Source: Sphingobacterium sp. UBA4616 (GTDB lineage: Bacteria; Bacteroidota; Bacteroidia; Sphingobacteriales; Sphingobacteriaceae). Taken from it: 39,593 nt of DNA. A program made the translations under genes and the position numbers. The DNA lies in NCBI GenBank assembly GCA_002386525.1, contig DGIS01000018.1:164216-203808 (forward strand). Reading direction: 5' to 3'. The notes under the pieces were generated by a model. The model saw only the letters and a program-made list of their open reading frames with translations. It was not told where the DNA came from and did not search any database. Positions 25,075-33,905 of this stretch are shown in pieces. The number at the start of each line of letters is the position of its first letter. Positions within the stretch are counted from its first letter, which is position 1.

Positions 25075-28000
25075 ATGAAACAATTTTGCATACTATTCAC
25101 TTTCATTTGCGCCCTTTTTGTGGGGGAGGCCTGGGCTCAAACCATGGTCAAGGGTATTGTGAAAGGAAACGATAATAGGGCGCTTGGGGGCGTTTCTATC
25201 CGGTTAGAAAATCCTAAACGCGATCTGGGGAAAACCGGAGAAGATGGGCGATTTGTAATTTCAGTACCGAACAGCGGAGTGATGGTATTTTCCTATCAGG
25301 GCTATCGTACCGAAAAATATACGATTGTTGCAGGAAAAAAAGAGTACAATGTGACTTTGGAAATGACTACACAAGAACTGGAAGAAACAGTAGTCGTCGG
25401 TTATCAACAGCGTAAAAGAGAAACCTTGACGGGATCGGTGGTTACAATTTCTGGTAAAGAAATTCAAGATATTCCTTCAGGTAACTTCGTAGATCTCCTA
25501 CAAGGTAAAGTGGCGGGTTTAAATATCCAGAACAATACCGGTAGTCCAGGTATGCGGGGAACGATGGCAGTACGTGGGATGTCCAATTTCAACGTTTCAG
25601 GGAGTGGAGATAATACATTTGTGACGCCAACTTCACCTTTGTTTGTCATAGATGGAGTACCTATTGATGATAACTCGGGGTACGAATATGGATTTGAAAC
25701 AGCAGGACCTGGAGTATCTCCAATTTCCATGATTCCACCAGAAGATATTGAAGATATTACCGTGATGAAGGATGCACAGGCGACTGCAATGTATGGATCG
25801 CGAGGCGCTTATGGTGTTATCCAGGTACGCACCAAACGTGGAAATTCGAAGGTTCCCATCGTAAATTATCAAGGCCAGTTTTTCTTGTCCGCAGTGCCGC
25901 AATTGCGACGCGTTATTGGTGGTAAAGGCGAGCGCATGGTACGTTTAGAACAGATCTTGATGAACGATACAACATTGGCGGCAGCATTGCGACGTGTCAA
26001 CGACTCACCGATATTGGCCGATTCCCTGAATCCGTACTTTAATAATTCAACCGATTGGCAGTCTTATTTTTACCGCAATACCATGAACCAGACACATAAT
26101 GTTGGGATCTCGGGAGGCGAGCGTACATTCAATTATAAAGCCAATATGAACTATTATGATGAAAATGGTATCATCGCCAATACGGGGTTTAAACGATATA
26201 CCTTGACCTCCAATATGCAATATGAGCCGAGTGACCGTTTCAGGATGATGACCAATATCAATGTCAATGTGGCGCAAAATAAGATGGGCTCGGGGAATGC
26301 CCTGATGCAGACAGGGGTAGGGAAATCAGTCAACACAACCTCACTGTATCCTTCGCCTTCCTTATTTTCTGGAAGCATGGGTGCATTATCAGCATTGGGC
26401 GTGGATGACCAAAATAAAACAGGAAATTATTTGGGACAATTGGAATTGCAGTATGTGCCCATTAAAGATGTACGAGCGTCTGTTACCCTAAATTATAACT
26501 ATACAACAGCAACAAAAGATCGTTATACTCCTGAGATACTCTTAGGAAACTCTTCGGAAGTATACAATTATTATAGCAACAGAAGTAAAGTCTATAACCG
26601 GAATCAACTGTCTTATGTGAAGGCAATTAAAGAAAAGCATCTTTTTAATGTCTACGGATTCACGGAAATGGAAATAACAGCCTATTCCGAAGATTTATCG
26701 AAGATTCGCGGAACAGCAAATGATCAATTTCAAACGGGCATTAGCTACAATACAAGAAACTCGCTCGGTGGATTGTTGAATTCATTGAATAATTTTAGAT
26801 CGGTTGCGTATGCGGGAAGTTTCTCCTATAACTACGATTCCAAGTATATTCTTGATTTAACCTATCGAATTGACGGTAGTTCATTGACCGGGGGGGCAAC
26901 ACCTTGGACCCGAAATCCATCAGCGGGTTTGCGGTGGAATTTCAAGAAAGAGAAGTTTATGGAAAATATGGATTGGTGGGACACAGGTTTCTTAAGAGGA
27001 TCGGTCGGACGAACGATCTCTCCTTCGGGATCCCTCTCGGATATTTATGGTTGGTATAAGATTGATGACGGTCGCTACAATAATAGACCAACAACCTCTT
27101 TGGATTTGGACGTAGCTCCCAATACCGGATTGGTTCCACAATCGACAACGCAGTGGTCCGTTGCTGCCGAACTGGGCTTTTTTAATAGCTCGCTCTATGT
27201 AACTTATGAAACATATTATAAGCAATCGGATAAGATACTCCGTAAAAAACCAATTGCAAATCATAACGCATTCTCCAATGTCTTGACCAACGAGTCAGCT
27301 ATGGTGAATAGAGGGCATGAATTGAGTATCCAATATAGACCAAGACTAGCGAGCGCTGATTGGGAGCTGAATGCCAATGCAACGTTTGCGATTAATAGAG
27401 ATTATGTAACATCATTGCCAGATGGAGCACGTCAATTGTTGCAACCGGATGAATCAGGATACGACCTTCCTCAATTTTATCGTTTGGGTCGTAATGCTTT
27501 TACCTTTGTGTTGTATGATTATAAAGGAGTTTATACAGCCGACGATCAAGTACCGGTCAACCCATTAACTGGATTACGCTACCGCGCAGGGGGCCAAATG
27601 AGTGAAGGTAAATTCTTCCGTGCCGGTGACCCTATCTTCACTGACCTAAATGGTGATTATGTACTCGACGAAAATGATTTAGTGTATGTCGGTAATTCAC
27701 AACCTGCAATCACAGGAGGTCTATATCTGTATACGCGTTATAAGAACTGGTCTTTGCGTACGCAATTATCCTATACCATAGACCGTGATATCCTTAATAC
27801 AGCATTGACTGATCGTTTCCGGAATTATTCAGACCCAAGTGGACAAAATTATGGCGATGGAGCGCCGGGGGCTTATGTACCATTGGATGCCTATAATGTG
27901 TGGCGCCAATTGGGAGACAACGCAGAATATCCGAATGTTTCTGATTTTACACGTCTGTCCTTGTACAATCCGTATCGTTATAATTCAACTATGTTTATGG

Positions 28001-28236
28001 AGGATGGATCCTATGTTAAAATTAATTCGGTTACAGTGGGATACAATTTTGACCGAAGATGGGCACGTCGCTTTGGCGTATCATCTGCCCGAATCAATTT
28101 GACGGCAAACAATGTATATACGTTTAGTAACTACTCCGGGCCAGATCCCGAATTGGTAACAGGTGTAGGACGCGATGGTTCAAACGGTTATCCAAGCAGA
28201 AGAACCTATTCATTGGGGGTAAGTGTACAATTCTAA
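25075..28236 (+). CDS. SusC/RagA-like TonB-dependent transporter, module B
   Basis: Started at the ATG at 25075, the product has 1053 residues and a clean signal peptide (MKQFCILFTFICALFVGEAW, cleaved after AQ). The in-frame ATG at 25045 would add ten residues that spoil the signal. A CarboxypepD_reg-like domain covers about 24-105 (KGIVKGNDNRALGGVSIRLE), followed by the TonB-box region ETVVVGYQQRKRETLTGSV. The plug comes next, with LLQGKVAGLNIQNNTGSPG and MKDAQATAMYGSRGAYGVI, and then the barrel. It has all the features that module A SusC lacks. It overlaps or abuts both neighbours, consistent with one operon. Confidence 0.94.
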   Translation: MKQFCILFTFICALFVGEAWAQTMVKGIVKGNDNRALGGVSIRLENPKRDLGKTGEDGRFVISVPNSGVMVFSYQGYRTEKYTIVAGKKEYNVTLEMTTQELEETVVVGYQQRKRETLTGSVVTISGKEIQDIPSGNFVDLLQGKVAGLNIQNNTGSPGMRGTMAVRGMSNFNVSGSGDNTFVTPTSPLFVIDGVPIDDNSGYEYGFETAGPGVSPISMIPPEDIEDITVMKDAQATAMYGSRGAYGVIQVRTKRGNSKVPIVNYQGQFFLSAVPQLRRVIGGKGERMVRLEQILMNDTTLAAALRRVNDSPILADSLNPYFNNSTDWQSYFYRNTMNQTHNVGISGGERTFNYKANMNYYDENGIIANTGFKRYTLTSNMQYEPSDRFRMMTNINVNVAQNKMGSGNALMQTGVGKSVNTTSLYPSPSLFSGSMGALSALGVDDQNKTGNYLGQLELQYVPIKDVRASVTLNYNYTTATKDRYTPEILLGNSSEVYNYYSNRSKVYNRNQLSYVKAIKEKHLFNVYGFTEMEITAYSEDLSKIRGTANDQFQTGISYNTRNSLGGLLNSLNNFRSVAYAGSFSYNYDSKYILDLTYRIDGSSLTGGATPWTRNPSAGLRWNFKKEKFMENMDWWDTGFLRGSVGRTISPSGSLSDIYGWYKIDDGRYNNRPTTSLDLDVAPNTGLVPQSTTQWSVAAELGFFNSSLYVTYETYYKQSDKILRKKPIANHNAFSNVLTNESAMVNRGHELSIQYRPRLASADWELNANATFAINRDYVTSLPDGARQLLQPDESGYDLPQFYRLGRNAFTFVLYDYKGVYTADDQVPVNPLTGLRYRAGGQMSEGKFFRAGDPIFTDLNGDYVLDENDLVYVGNSQPAITGGLYLYTRYKNWSLRTQLSYTIDRDILNTALTDRFRNYSDPSGQNYGDGAPGAYVPLDAYNVWRQLGDNAEYPNVSDFTRLSLYNPYRYNSTMFMEDGSYVKINSVTVGYNFDRRWARRFGVSSARINLTANNVYTFSNYSGPDPELVTGVGRDGSNGYPSRRTYSLGVSVQF

Positions 28237-28249
28237 GTTCGAAGACAAC

Positions 28250-29752
28250 ATGAAAAAGAAATTATTATATCTATTTATACTAGGGGCCTCTCTAGGATTG
28301 AGCTCCTGTGGAAAGGGTTTTCTCGATATTACACAGATTGATAAGTTGACAGGAAATAATTACTGGACAAGACAGGCCGATGTGGATCAGTATATGGGGG
28401 GAATTTATTCCACCTTTCGGGAAGCAACGATGACGAACATCTTTTTTCCGGCATCGGGTGATTTGCGTTGTGCACCAACGAACCGAACAAGTGCGACCAG
28501 TGGATCAGAAAGGGATTATATCGATTATCTTAAATATAACGATCTGAACGGTCTGATGGCGCGGCAAGGGGAGTTCTCCTATTTTGGCTTTCCAAAAATA
28601 ACACAATGGAATAGCTTCTACAAGATGGTGCAGAATGCGAATATTATGATCTATCAACTCGAAAACAAAGACATGCCATTCCTCAATGAAAGCATGAAAA
28701 AATCGTATAAAGCAGAAGCCATTTTCTTAAGATCGTTAGCTTACTTTTTCATGGTGCGTTTATATGGTGATATTCCTTACTATACGGATATAAATACCAA
28801 TCCATTGCCTAGGACAAATATGTTCACTGTACTAAAGAGCCTCTCTTCCGATTTAGATGCAACTTATGGAGATTTGCCTTGGACCTATGATGATCCTTCC
28901 ATTGTTGCTGTTAAAGCTATGCGGGGAGCTGCAATCGCACTGAACATGCATATCAATATGTGGATCGCAGGATTAGGTACCGAAGATAAGACCGTTGTCT
29001 ATCAGAAAGTAGCCGATTTGGGGAAAGAATTAATGGAAGAAAATGGTGGCGCTTATGCGCTGTTAGACCTTAGTAGAACAAAGGAAATTTTTAAAGGACG
29101 CACAAAAGAAGGCTTATTTGAAATTGTGCAGAACTTCAACTATGGCGAAAGTTTTCACTTATCAGCATCTTATTCAGATTATGTCCTCCACGCACCAAAT
29201 AAAGTGACAACCAAATCCTATATCTTTTACGATCCAAAATTTATGGAAAATATGTATCCACCATCGGCGGACGATCAACGAAAGGTATATTGGTTTGATA
29301 AAGACATCTATGCAACAAATGGCGATTTTCAATGCCTAAAATTTTCGAACGTGTTTATGGAAGAGGGCGAAGATAATAATCCCGACGATAACCAGATGGT
29401 TTTTCGCTATGCCGACCCCATTTTATTGCGGGCTGAGGCATTGGCTGAATTGGGAAAAGATGAAGAAGCAAGAACTGTTGTCAACGTCATCCGTACGCGG
29501 GCCAAAGCTGCTCCAATACGAGATGGTGGGGAGGATCTGAAAGATGCGATCTGGTGGGAACGTGTCAGAGAACTCTTGGGCGAGGGTAATTTCTACTATG
29601 ATTTGGTTCGAACAAAAAAGGTTATCAATTCCGAATATACCCAAGTGCCTATGTCAGTAGCTGCCTTCAATGCAGGTGGTTGGACGTGGCCAATCGACAA
29701 AGCTGCGCTGAACAATAATCCTTATATGCAATTAAATAATTATTGGAACTAA
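28250..29752 (+). CDS. SusD/RagB-like surface lipoprotein, module B
   Basis: The preferred start is the ATG at 28250 (MKKKLLYLFILGASLGLSSC), giving a lipoprotein signal with Cys20 and 500 residues. An in-frame ATG at 28223 overlaps the SusC stop and would lengthen the n-region. SusD hallmarks are NSFYKMVQNANIMIYQLENK, AEAIFLRSLAYFFMVRLYGD, ADPILLRAEALAELGKDEEA and WWERVRELLGEGNFYYDLVR. It pairs with the SusC encoded immediately upstream. Confidence 0.93.
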   Translation: MKKKLLYLFILGASLGLSSCGKGFLDITQIDKLTGNNYWTRQADVDQYMGGIYSTFREATMTNIFFPASGDLRCAPTNRTSATSGSERDYIDYLKYNDLNGLMARQGEFSYFGFPKITQWNSFYKMVQNANIMIYQLENKDMPFLNESMKKSYKAEAIFLRSLAYFFMVRLYGDIPYYTDINTNPLPRTNMFTVLKSLSSDLDATYGDLPWTYDDPSIVAVKAMRGAAIALNMHINMWIAGLGTEDKTVVYQKVADLGKELMEENGGAYALLDLSRTKEIFKGRTKEGLFEIVQNFNYGESFHLSASYSDYVLHAPNKVTTKSYIFYDPKFMENMYPPSADDQRKVYWFDKDIYATNGDFQCLKFSNVFMEEGEDNNPDDNQMVFRYADPILLRAEALAELGKDEEARTVVNVIRTRAKAAPIRDGGEDLKDAIWWERVRELLGEGNFYYDLVRTKKVINSEYTQVPMSVAAFNAGGWTWPIDKAALNNNPYMQLNNYWN

Positions 29753-29763
29753 AAGAATAGATC

Positions 29764-30519
29764 ATGAAAAAGATTTGGAAATATACTTTTTTAGTCTTGA
29801 TGGCAGTTTCACTGTTCTCGGCTTGCAAAAAAGAAGATTATATCGATACAGGAGTTTATGAAGCAAAGTTTAATGGTACGATTTGGAATTACCTGGAATC
29901 GAGACCAGATTTGTTTGATACATTGATGGTAGCATTGAAAGTTGCGAAGCTGGATGATGTCCTCAAAAATGATGAAGTTACTTTTTTTGCTCCGCCTGAT
30001 CCCTGCATTTTAAAGTCTGTATGGTTGCTGAATCAGACGTTATTCCGTTCAGGCCAAGACTCCATAACCAAACTGGAGCAGATTAGGCCCGAAGTCTGGC
30101 GAAAATACCTGTCCAGATACATTTTTAAAGGCAAGAGCGTTGCCAAAGATTATCGCCAGATCGATACGTTAAACCTGGCCGCTTTCTCGGGTGGGGTATA
30201 CAAAAACATCGCCGGTGAAGATATGAATATTGGTGTACTTTATAATGATGTGGTCAGTAAGAATGAAAGTTCTGGAGGAACTCAGGTCATTAAATATGCT
30301 GGGTATCGCCAACTGTATTTAAACTTTCCGTATACCGTGAGTGTGCCGGAGGAATTGAAGGATTTTTTGGTCCCCTATATTACCGCACCGATAGCCACAT
30401 CGGATATTCAACCCACCAATGGTGTGTTACATGTACTGAAATTTTCGAAACATTCATTCGGCTTTCAGAGCTATAATTTTGCAAATGAGGCTTTTTTATT
30501 GGGAGTACTACCGAAATAA
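29764..30519 (+). CDS. FAS1 (fasciclin)-like lipoprotein, module B
   Basis: This 251-residue lipoprotein has a signal ending FSAC (Cys21) followed by KKEDYIDTG. It has a single divergent fasciclin domain: FNGTIWNYLESRPDLFDTLM at the start, VTFFAPPDPC in the middle, and TNGVLHVLKFSKHSFGFQ at the end. It is paralogous to the FAS1 lipoprotein of module A and sits at the equivalent position. The stop is 9 bp from the next gene. Binding or adhesion at the cell surface is the likely role. Confidence 0.85.
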   Translation: MKKIWKYTFLVLMAVSLFSACKKEDYIDTGVYEAKFNGTIWNYLESRPDLFDTLMVALKVAKLDDVLKNDEVTFFAPPDPCILKSVWLLNQTLFRSGQDSITKLEQIRPEVWRKYLSRYIFKGKSVAKDYRQIDTLNLAAFSGGVYKNIAGEDMNIGVLYNDVVSKNESSGGTQVIKYAGYRQLYLNFPYTVSVPEELKDFLVPYITAPIATSDIQPTNGVLHVLKFSKHSFGFQSYNFANEAFLLGVLPK

Positions 30520-30528
30520 CGATATGAT

Positions 30529-32136
30529 ATGAAAAGAAATTTAATAACCAAAATACTTGTCCTGATAATCGTAGTAATTACCTTGGCTGCGTGTAGCAAG
30601 GATATTGTAACCGGAGCCGATCCCTATGCTGGAGGCAAAGAATCGCTGGGCATTGGATTTTATATTAATTACCCAGATCCGGGAACTGCCAAACCTGGCG
30701 AATTAGTAGACTTTTATGTAAAAGGTCTGAAAGGAAAATTGGATCAGATCAATTTTTTTGTAAATAATACTGCTGTCGAAATTGTATCGGCTAAAGACTC
30801 TTTAATCACGATTAAAGTACCGCCACAGATTACATCAGGAGATGCCAAGGTGGTGGTCGGTGAAGAAGTTTTCTATGGCCCACGCCTCGAAATAGAAGGT
30901 AACACCTCCGTAGATGAAAATTATGGAATGGTGAACGGATTTAGAGGTGCTGTATACGATATTTTACCAAATGCAGGTGGCTTTATTGTGGCTGGATCCT
31001 TTTCCAATTTTGAAAATGAGTCAAATTATGAGAATGTTGCAGCGGATAAAAGAGTGTATCGAAATGGAGTCCACTTTATTGACGCGAATGGCAAATCTAA
31101 CAATAATATGAATTTTCGCCAAGGTACATTTGGAGGAGGTTATATTAGAAGCATAGCAAAAACAAATGATGGTAAATTTATTTTTGCCGGTTCTTTGGGG
31201 AGTTTTGCAATGCGATCAGTAGGTAATATTGTCCGCGTCAATAACGATGGAAAAATCGATTCTATGATCGTGGAAGTAATCAATACAGGCAACGATCCTA
31301 AAAATTCATTGGACACGGTATCCGCATTTAATGGCGGCGTAAATAGCACAATTATTAGAACGTTTGCCACAAGCGACAATAAAGTGATTGCTGTAGGGAA
31401 CTTTACTTCGCATTTTAAAATTGATTATAACTATTCTTCTCGCGACACGCGCAGATATATTCTCTCGGCTGCAAAAGGGGTCATTCGTATGAAGGAAGAC
31501 GGTTCTCTAGACTCCACATTTGCATTGAACAACGCAGGCGCGAACGCACAGATTTTCGATGCAGCGATGATTGATAATGAACGTATTGTTATCGTGGGAG
31601 CTTTTACCACCTATAATGGTAAAGTCGCCAACGGTATTGCTTGCATCAAAGCAGACGGTTCTTTGGACGAGACCTTTTCCCTAAAAGGAAACATCACCAG
31701 ACTATTTGCCCTGAATTATAACAGTAGTCTGAAAAAATTGGCTGTTTCAGGCATATTCACCGGCGCTGGAGCTTCAGGAAAAGTCAATAATGTCGCCCTG
31801 ATGAATACAGATGGTACCGTTGATGATACTTTTATCTTGCGTGATTTAGGTACAGGTGTTCCGAATTATGCTCAAATTCTAAATAATGGACAGGTGTTGA
31901 TCGACGGAACACAAAATAGTTATGCGGGTATTCCCAGATCCAATTTATTGATTTTGGAAAAAAATGGTGAACTCCTACAAAAATATAACTCATTGGGACC
32001 CTTTGTCGGTTCAGTATCCAAGGTTGTCGAGACCAAATCTTCTTTAGGAGAACCGGCATTGCTGGTGGGAGGAAGCATACTCCAGTTTGGACAGAAAACA
32101 TACGGAAACTTCTTTCGCCTGGAAATTAAGAACTAA
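30529..32136 (+). CDS. DUF5008/IPT lipoprotein with delta-60 beta-propeller repeats
   Basis: This 535-residue lipoprotein has a signal ending LAAC (Cys22). An IPT/TIG-like domain of the DUF5008 type occupies about 40-130 (GFYINYPDPGTAKPGELVDF, then SGDAKVVVG). From about 135 to the end there are repeated blades of the delta-60 type, each with a GGFIVAGSF, KFIFAGSL, VIAVGNF or IVIVGAF strand and a DGSLDSTF or DGSLDETF turn. Such propellers are usually binding platforms. It takes the place that the DUF5007-like gene has in module A. No catalytic motif is visible. Confidence 0.83.
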   Translation: MKRNLITKILVLIIVVITLAACSKDIVTGADPYAGGKESLGIGFYINYPDPGTAKPGELVDFYVKGLKGKLDQINFFVNNTAVEIVSAKDSLITIKVPPQITSGDAKVVVGEEVFYGPRLEIEGNTSVDENYGMVNGFRGAVYDILPNAGGFIVAGSFSNFENESNYENVAADKRVYRNGVHFIDANGKSNNNMNFRQGTFGGGYIRSIAKTNDGKFIFAGSLGSFAMRSVGNIVRVNNDGKIDSMIVEVINTGNDPKNSLDTVSAFNGGVNSTIIRTFATSDNKVIAVGNFTSHFKIDYNYSSRDTRRYILSAAKGVIRMKEDGSLDSTFALNNAGANAQIFDAAMIDNERIVIVGAFTTYNGKVANGIACIKADGSLDETFSLKGNITRLFALNYNSSLKKLAVSGIFTGAGASGKVNNVALMNTDGTVDDTFILRDLGTGVPNYAQILNNGQVLIDGTQNSYAGIPRSNLLILEKNGELLQKYNSLGPFVGSVSKVVETKSSLGEPALLVGGSILQFGQKTYGNFFRLEIKN

Positions 32137-32144
32137 CCCAATAA

Positions 32145-33890
32145 ATGAAACTGGTTATGATTAAGTATTTAAGAACTTTTAAACATATATCTTTAGCACT
32201 TGGCGTCTTCGTGTTGTGCGCAGCATGTAACAAAGATTTCCCCAACTTGCTTCAAAATTTCAACGAGGCAAAAGATAGTCCCGAGAGCCGCGATAAAGTA
32301 CTATTGGTGATTGTTGACGGACTTTCAGGTCCTGCGATGCAAAGCATTGCACCCGCAAATATCGACTTGATGGCGCGTAATGGTTTGGTTACCTATGGTA
32401 GTCTGGCCGATCCAACAACTGATTTTGAAGTAACCAATCAATCGGTTACTGCCGCATTGCTGACGGGGGTTAATAGTGCTAAAAATAAAGTGGTCGGTAC
32501 AGATTTAAGCCCGATCGATTTGAATAAATATCCAACGATTTTTACAAAACTGAAAGAAGATGCCATAAGCCGTAAATCGAGCCTTTTTACTTCTGATATA
32601 AAGTATGGTAACACACTGGGTAAAGATGCTGAAGTAAAGATAGAAAGCAATGATGGGACAGTAGTCAGCGCGGCAAAGATAGCGTTGTCAACAACCGAAT
32701 CCGATCTAAATGTAGTTCATTTAACTGAAGTTGATCAAGCGGGAAAATCGTCAGGTTATACTGCTGATGATACAAAATATGTAGCTGCGGTTAATGTATT
32801 GGACAAACAAGTTCAGTCCTTGTGGGAAGCGATCAAAAAGAGAACCAGCTTCAGTACAGAAAACTGGATCGTGATTGTGACCTCAGCTCAGGGCGGAGAG
32901 TCTACCGATCCTGTGGTCGACTTTACACCGTATGGTGACCATAAACGAGATACCTATACGCTTTTTTATTCACCAAAGTTTGCCCGAAAAGTTATTCCGA
33001 GGCCTAATGCTAAAGATATCCCTTTTGTTGCTAATGCAACGCGGTATACCTACGCCAGCAACAATCAGGTTGTTGGGAAACTTGCGGATGCGAATAAATT
33101 CAACATGGGTACCGGAAGCGATTGGACGATGACCCTCTTTTTGAAATATAATGTAGCAAATTCCAATTACTATTACCCGATATTTTTTGCTAAACGTGCT
33201 CAAGGTTTTACGGGGGCTGGCTGGAATTTCTTTTTGGAAGGAAATTACTGGGGGTTTAATAGTTCAATTGCAGGACAAACATTTGGCCCAAGTATCAATG
33301 ACGGAGAGTGGCATGCACTGACAGCGGTCATTAAAAGAAGCGGTAGCCAGGATTCCGTGTACGTCTATACCGATGGAACAAATGCGACAGCTTCAGGAAA
33401 GATCTCTCAAGCTGGGGCCAATGGCAATAACCTCGATAATACAAGTCCTTTGACCTTAGGCTTCAATCCAGGGGATGGAAATACAGACTGTAATATTTCG
33501 ATCTGTAATGTACAGATTTATAATCGTGCGTTTTCTGCAGAAGAGGTAAAGCGTTATGGCGGTGTAACAAATATTGATGAAACTTCTCCATTTTGGAATA
33601 ATCTGCAAGGATATTGGCCAGGCTATGACGATGTCAACACGTCCATACTGACTGAAAAAACAGGTAAGGGAGCGGGCAACTTTAGATTGACAGGTCCGGT
33701 TGCTTGGACAAGCTTCAATGAATTGGTGCCGTTTTTTCAACCGCCAATTGCGGAATCGTTTTACCGTTTAGTACCTAATGCCGTAGATGTTCCGTTTATG
33801 ATTTACCAATGGTTGGGCGTATCAGTAGAATCGTCATGGAATTTGGACGGCAAGAGCTGGACACCAAATTATACACAGATTAGAAAATAA
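32145..33890 (+). CDS. Alkaline-phosphatase-fold/LamG lipoprotein (DUF4983-type), probable pseudoenzyme
   Basis: This 581-residue lipoprotein has a signal ending CAAC (Cys28); a second ATG at 32157 is equally possible. Residues about 50-290 resemble the alkaline phosphatase/nucleotide pyrophosphatase fold, with VLLVIVDGL (Asp58). The metal ligands are degraded: the D-x-x-G-H motif reads VDQAGK (His replaced by Lys201), and the D-H pair of TSDHGG reads TSAQGG (Ala248, Gln249). A LamG-like jelly roll follows at about 320-475 (DGEWHALTAVIKRSGSQDSV). The tail (about 490-581) ends in a DUF4983-like segment. It is likely a surface binding protein rather than a hydrolase. A paralogue is encoded two genes downstream. 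Confidence 0.8.
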   Translation: MKLVMIKYLRTFKHISLALGVFVLCAACNKDFPNLLQNFNEAKDSPESRDKVLLVIVDGLSGPAMQSIAPANIDLMARNGLVTYGSLADPTTDFEVTNQSVTAALLTGVNSAKNKVVGTDLSPIDLNKYPTIFTKLKEDAISRKSSLFTSDIKYGNTLGKDAEVKIESNDGTVVSAAKIALSTTESDLNVVHLTEVDQAGKSSGYTADDTKYVAAVNVLDKQVQSLWEAIKKRTSFSTENWIVIVTSAQGGESTDPVVDFTPYGDHKRDTYTLFYSPKFARKVIPRPNAKDIPFVANATRYTYASNNQVVGKLADANKFNMGTGSDWTMTLFLKYNVANSNYYYPIFFAKRAQGFTGAGWNFFLEGNYWGFNSSIAGQTFGPSINDGEWHALTAVIKRSGSQDSVYVYTDGTNATASGKISQAGANGNNLDNTSPLTLGFNPGDGNTDCNISICNVQIYNRAFSAEEVKRYGGVTNIDETSPFWNNLQGYWPGYDDVNTSILTEKTGKGAGNFRLTGPVAWTSFNELVPFFQPPIAESFYRLVPNAVDVPFMIYQWLGVSVESSWNLDGKSWTPNYTQIRK

Positions 33891-33905
33891 CCAAATTTTA
33901 ACCTA

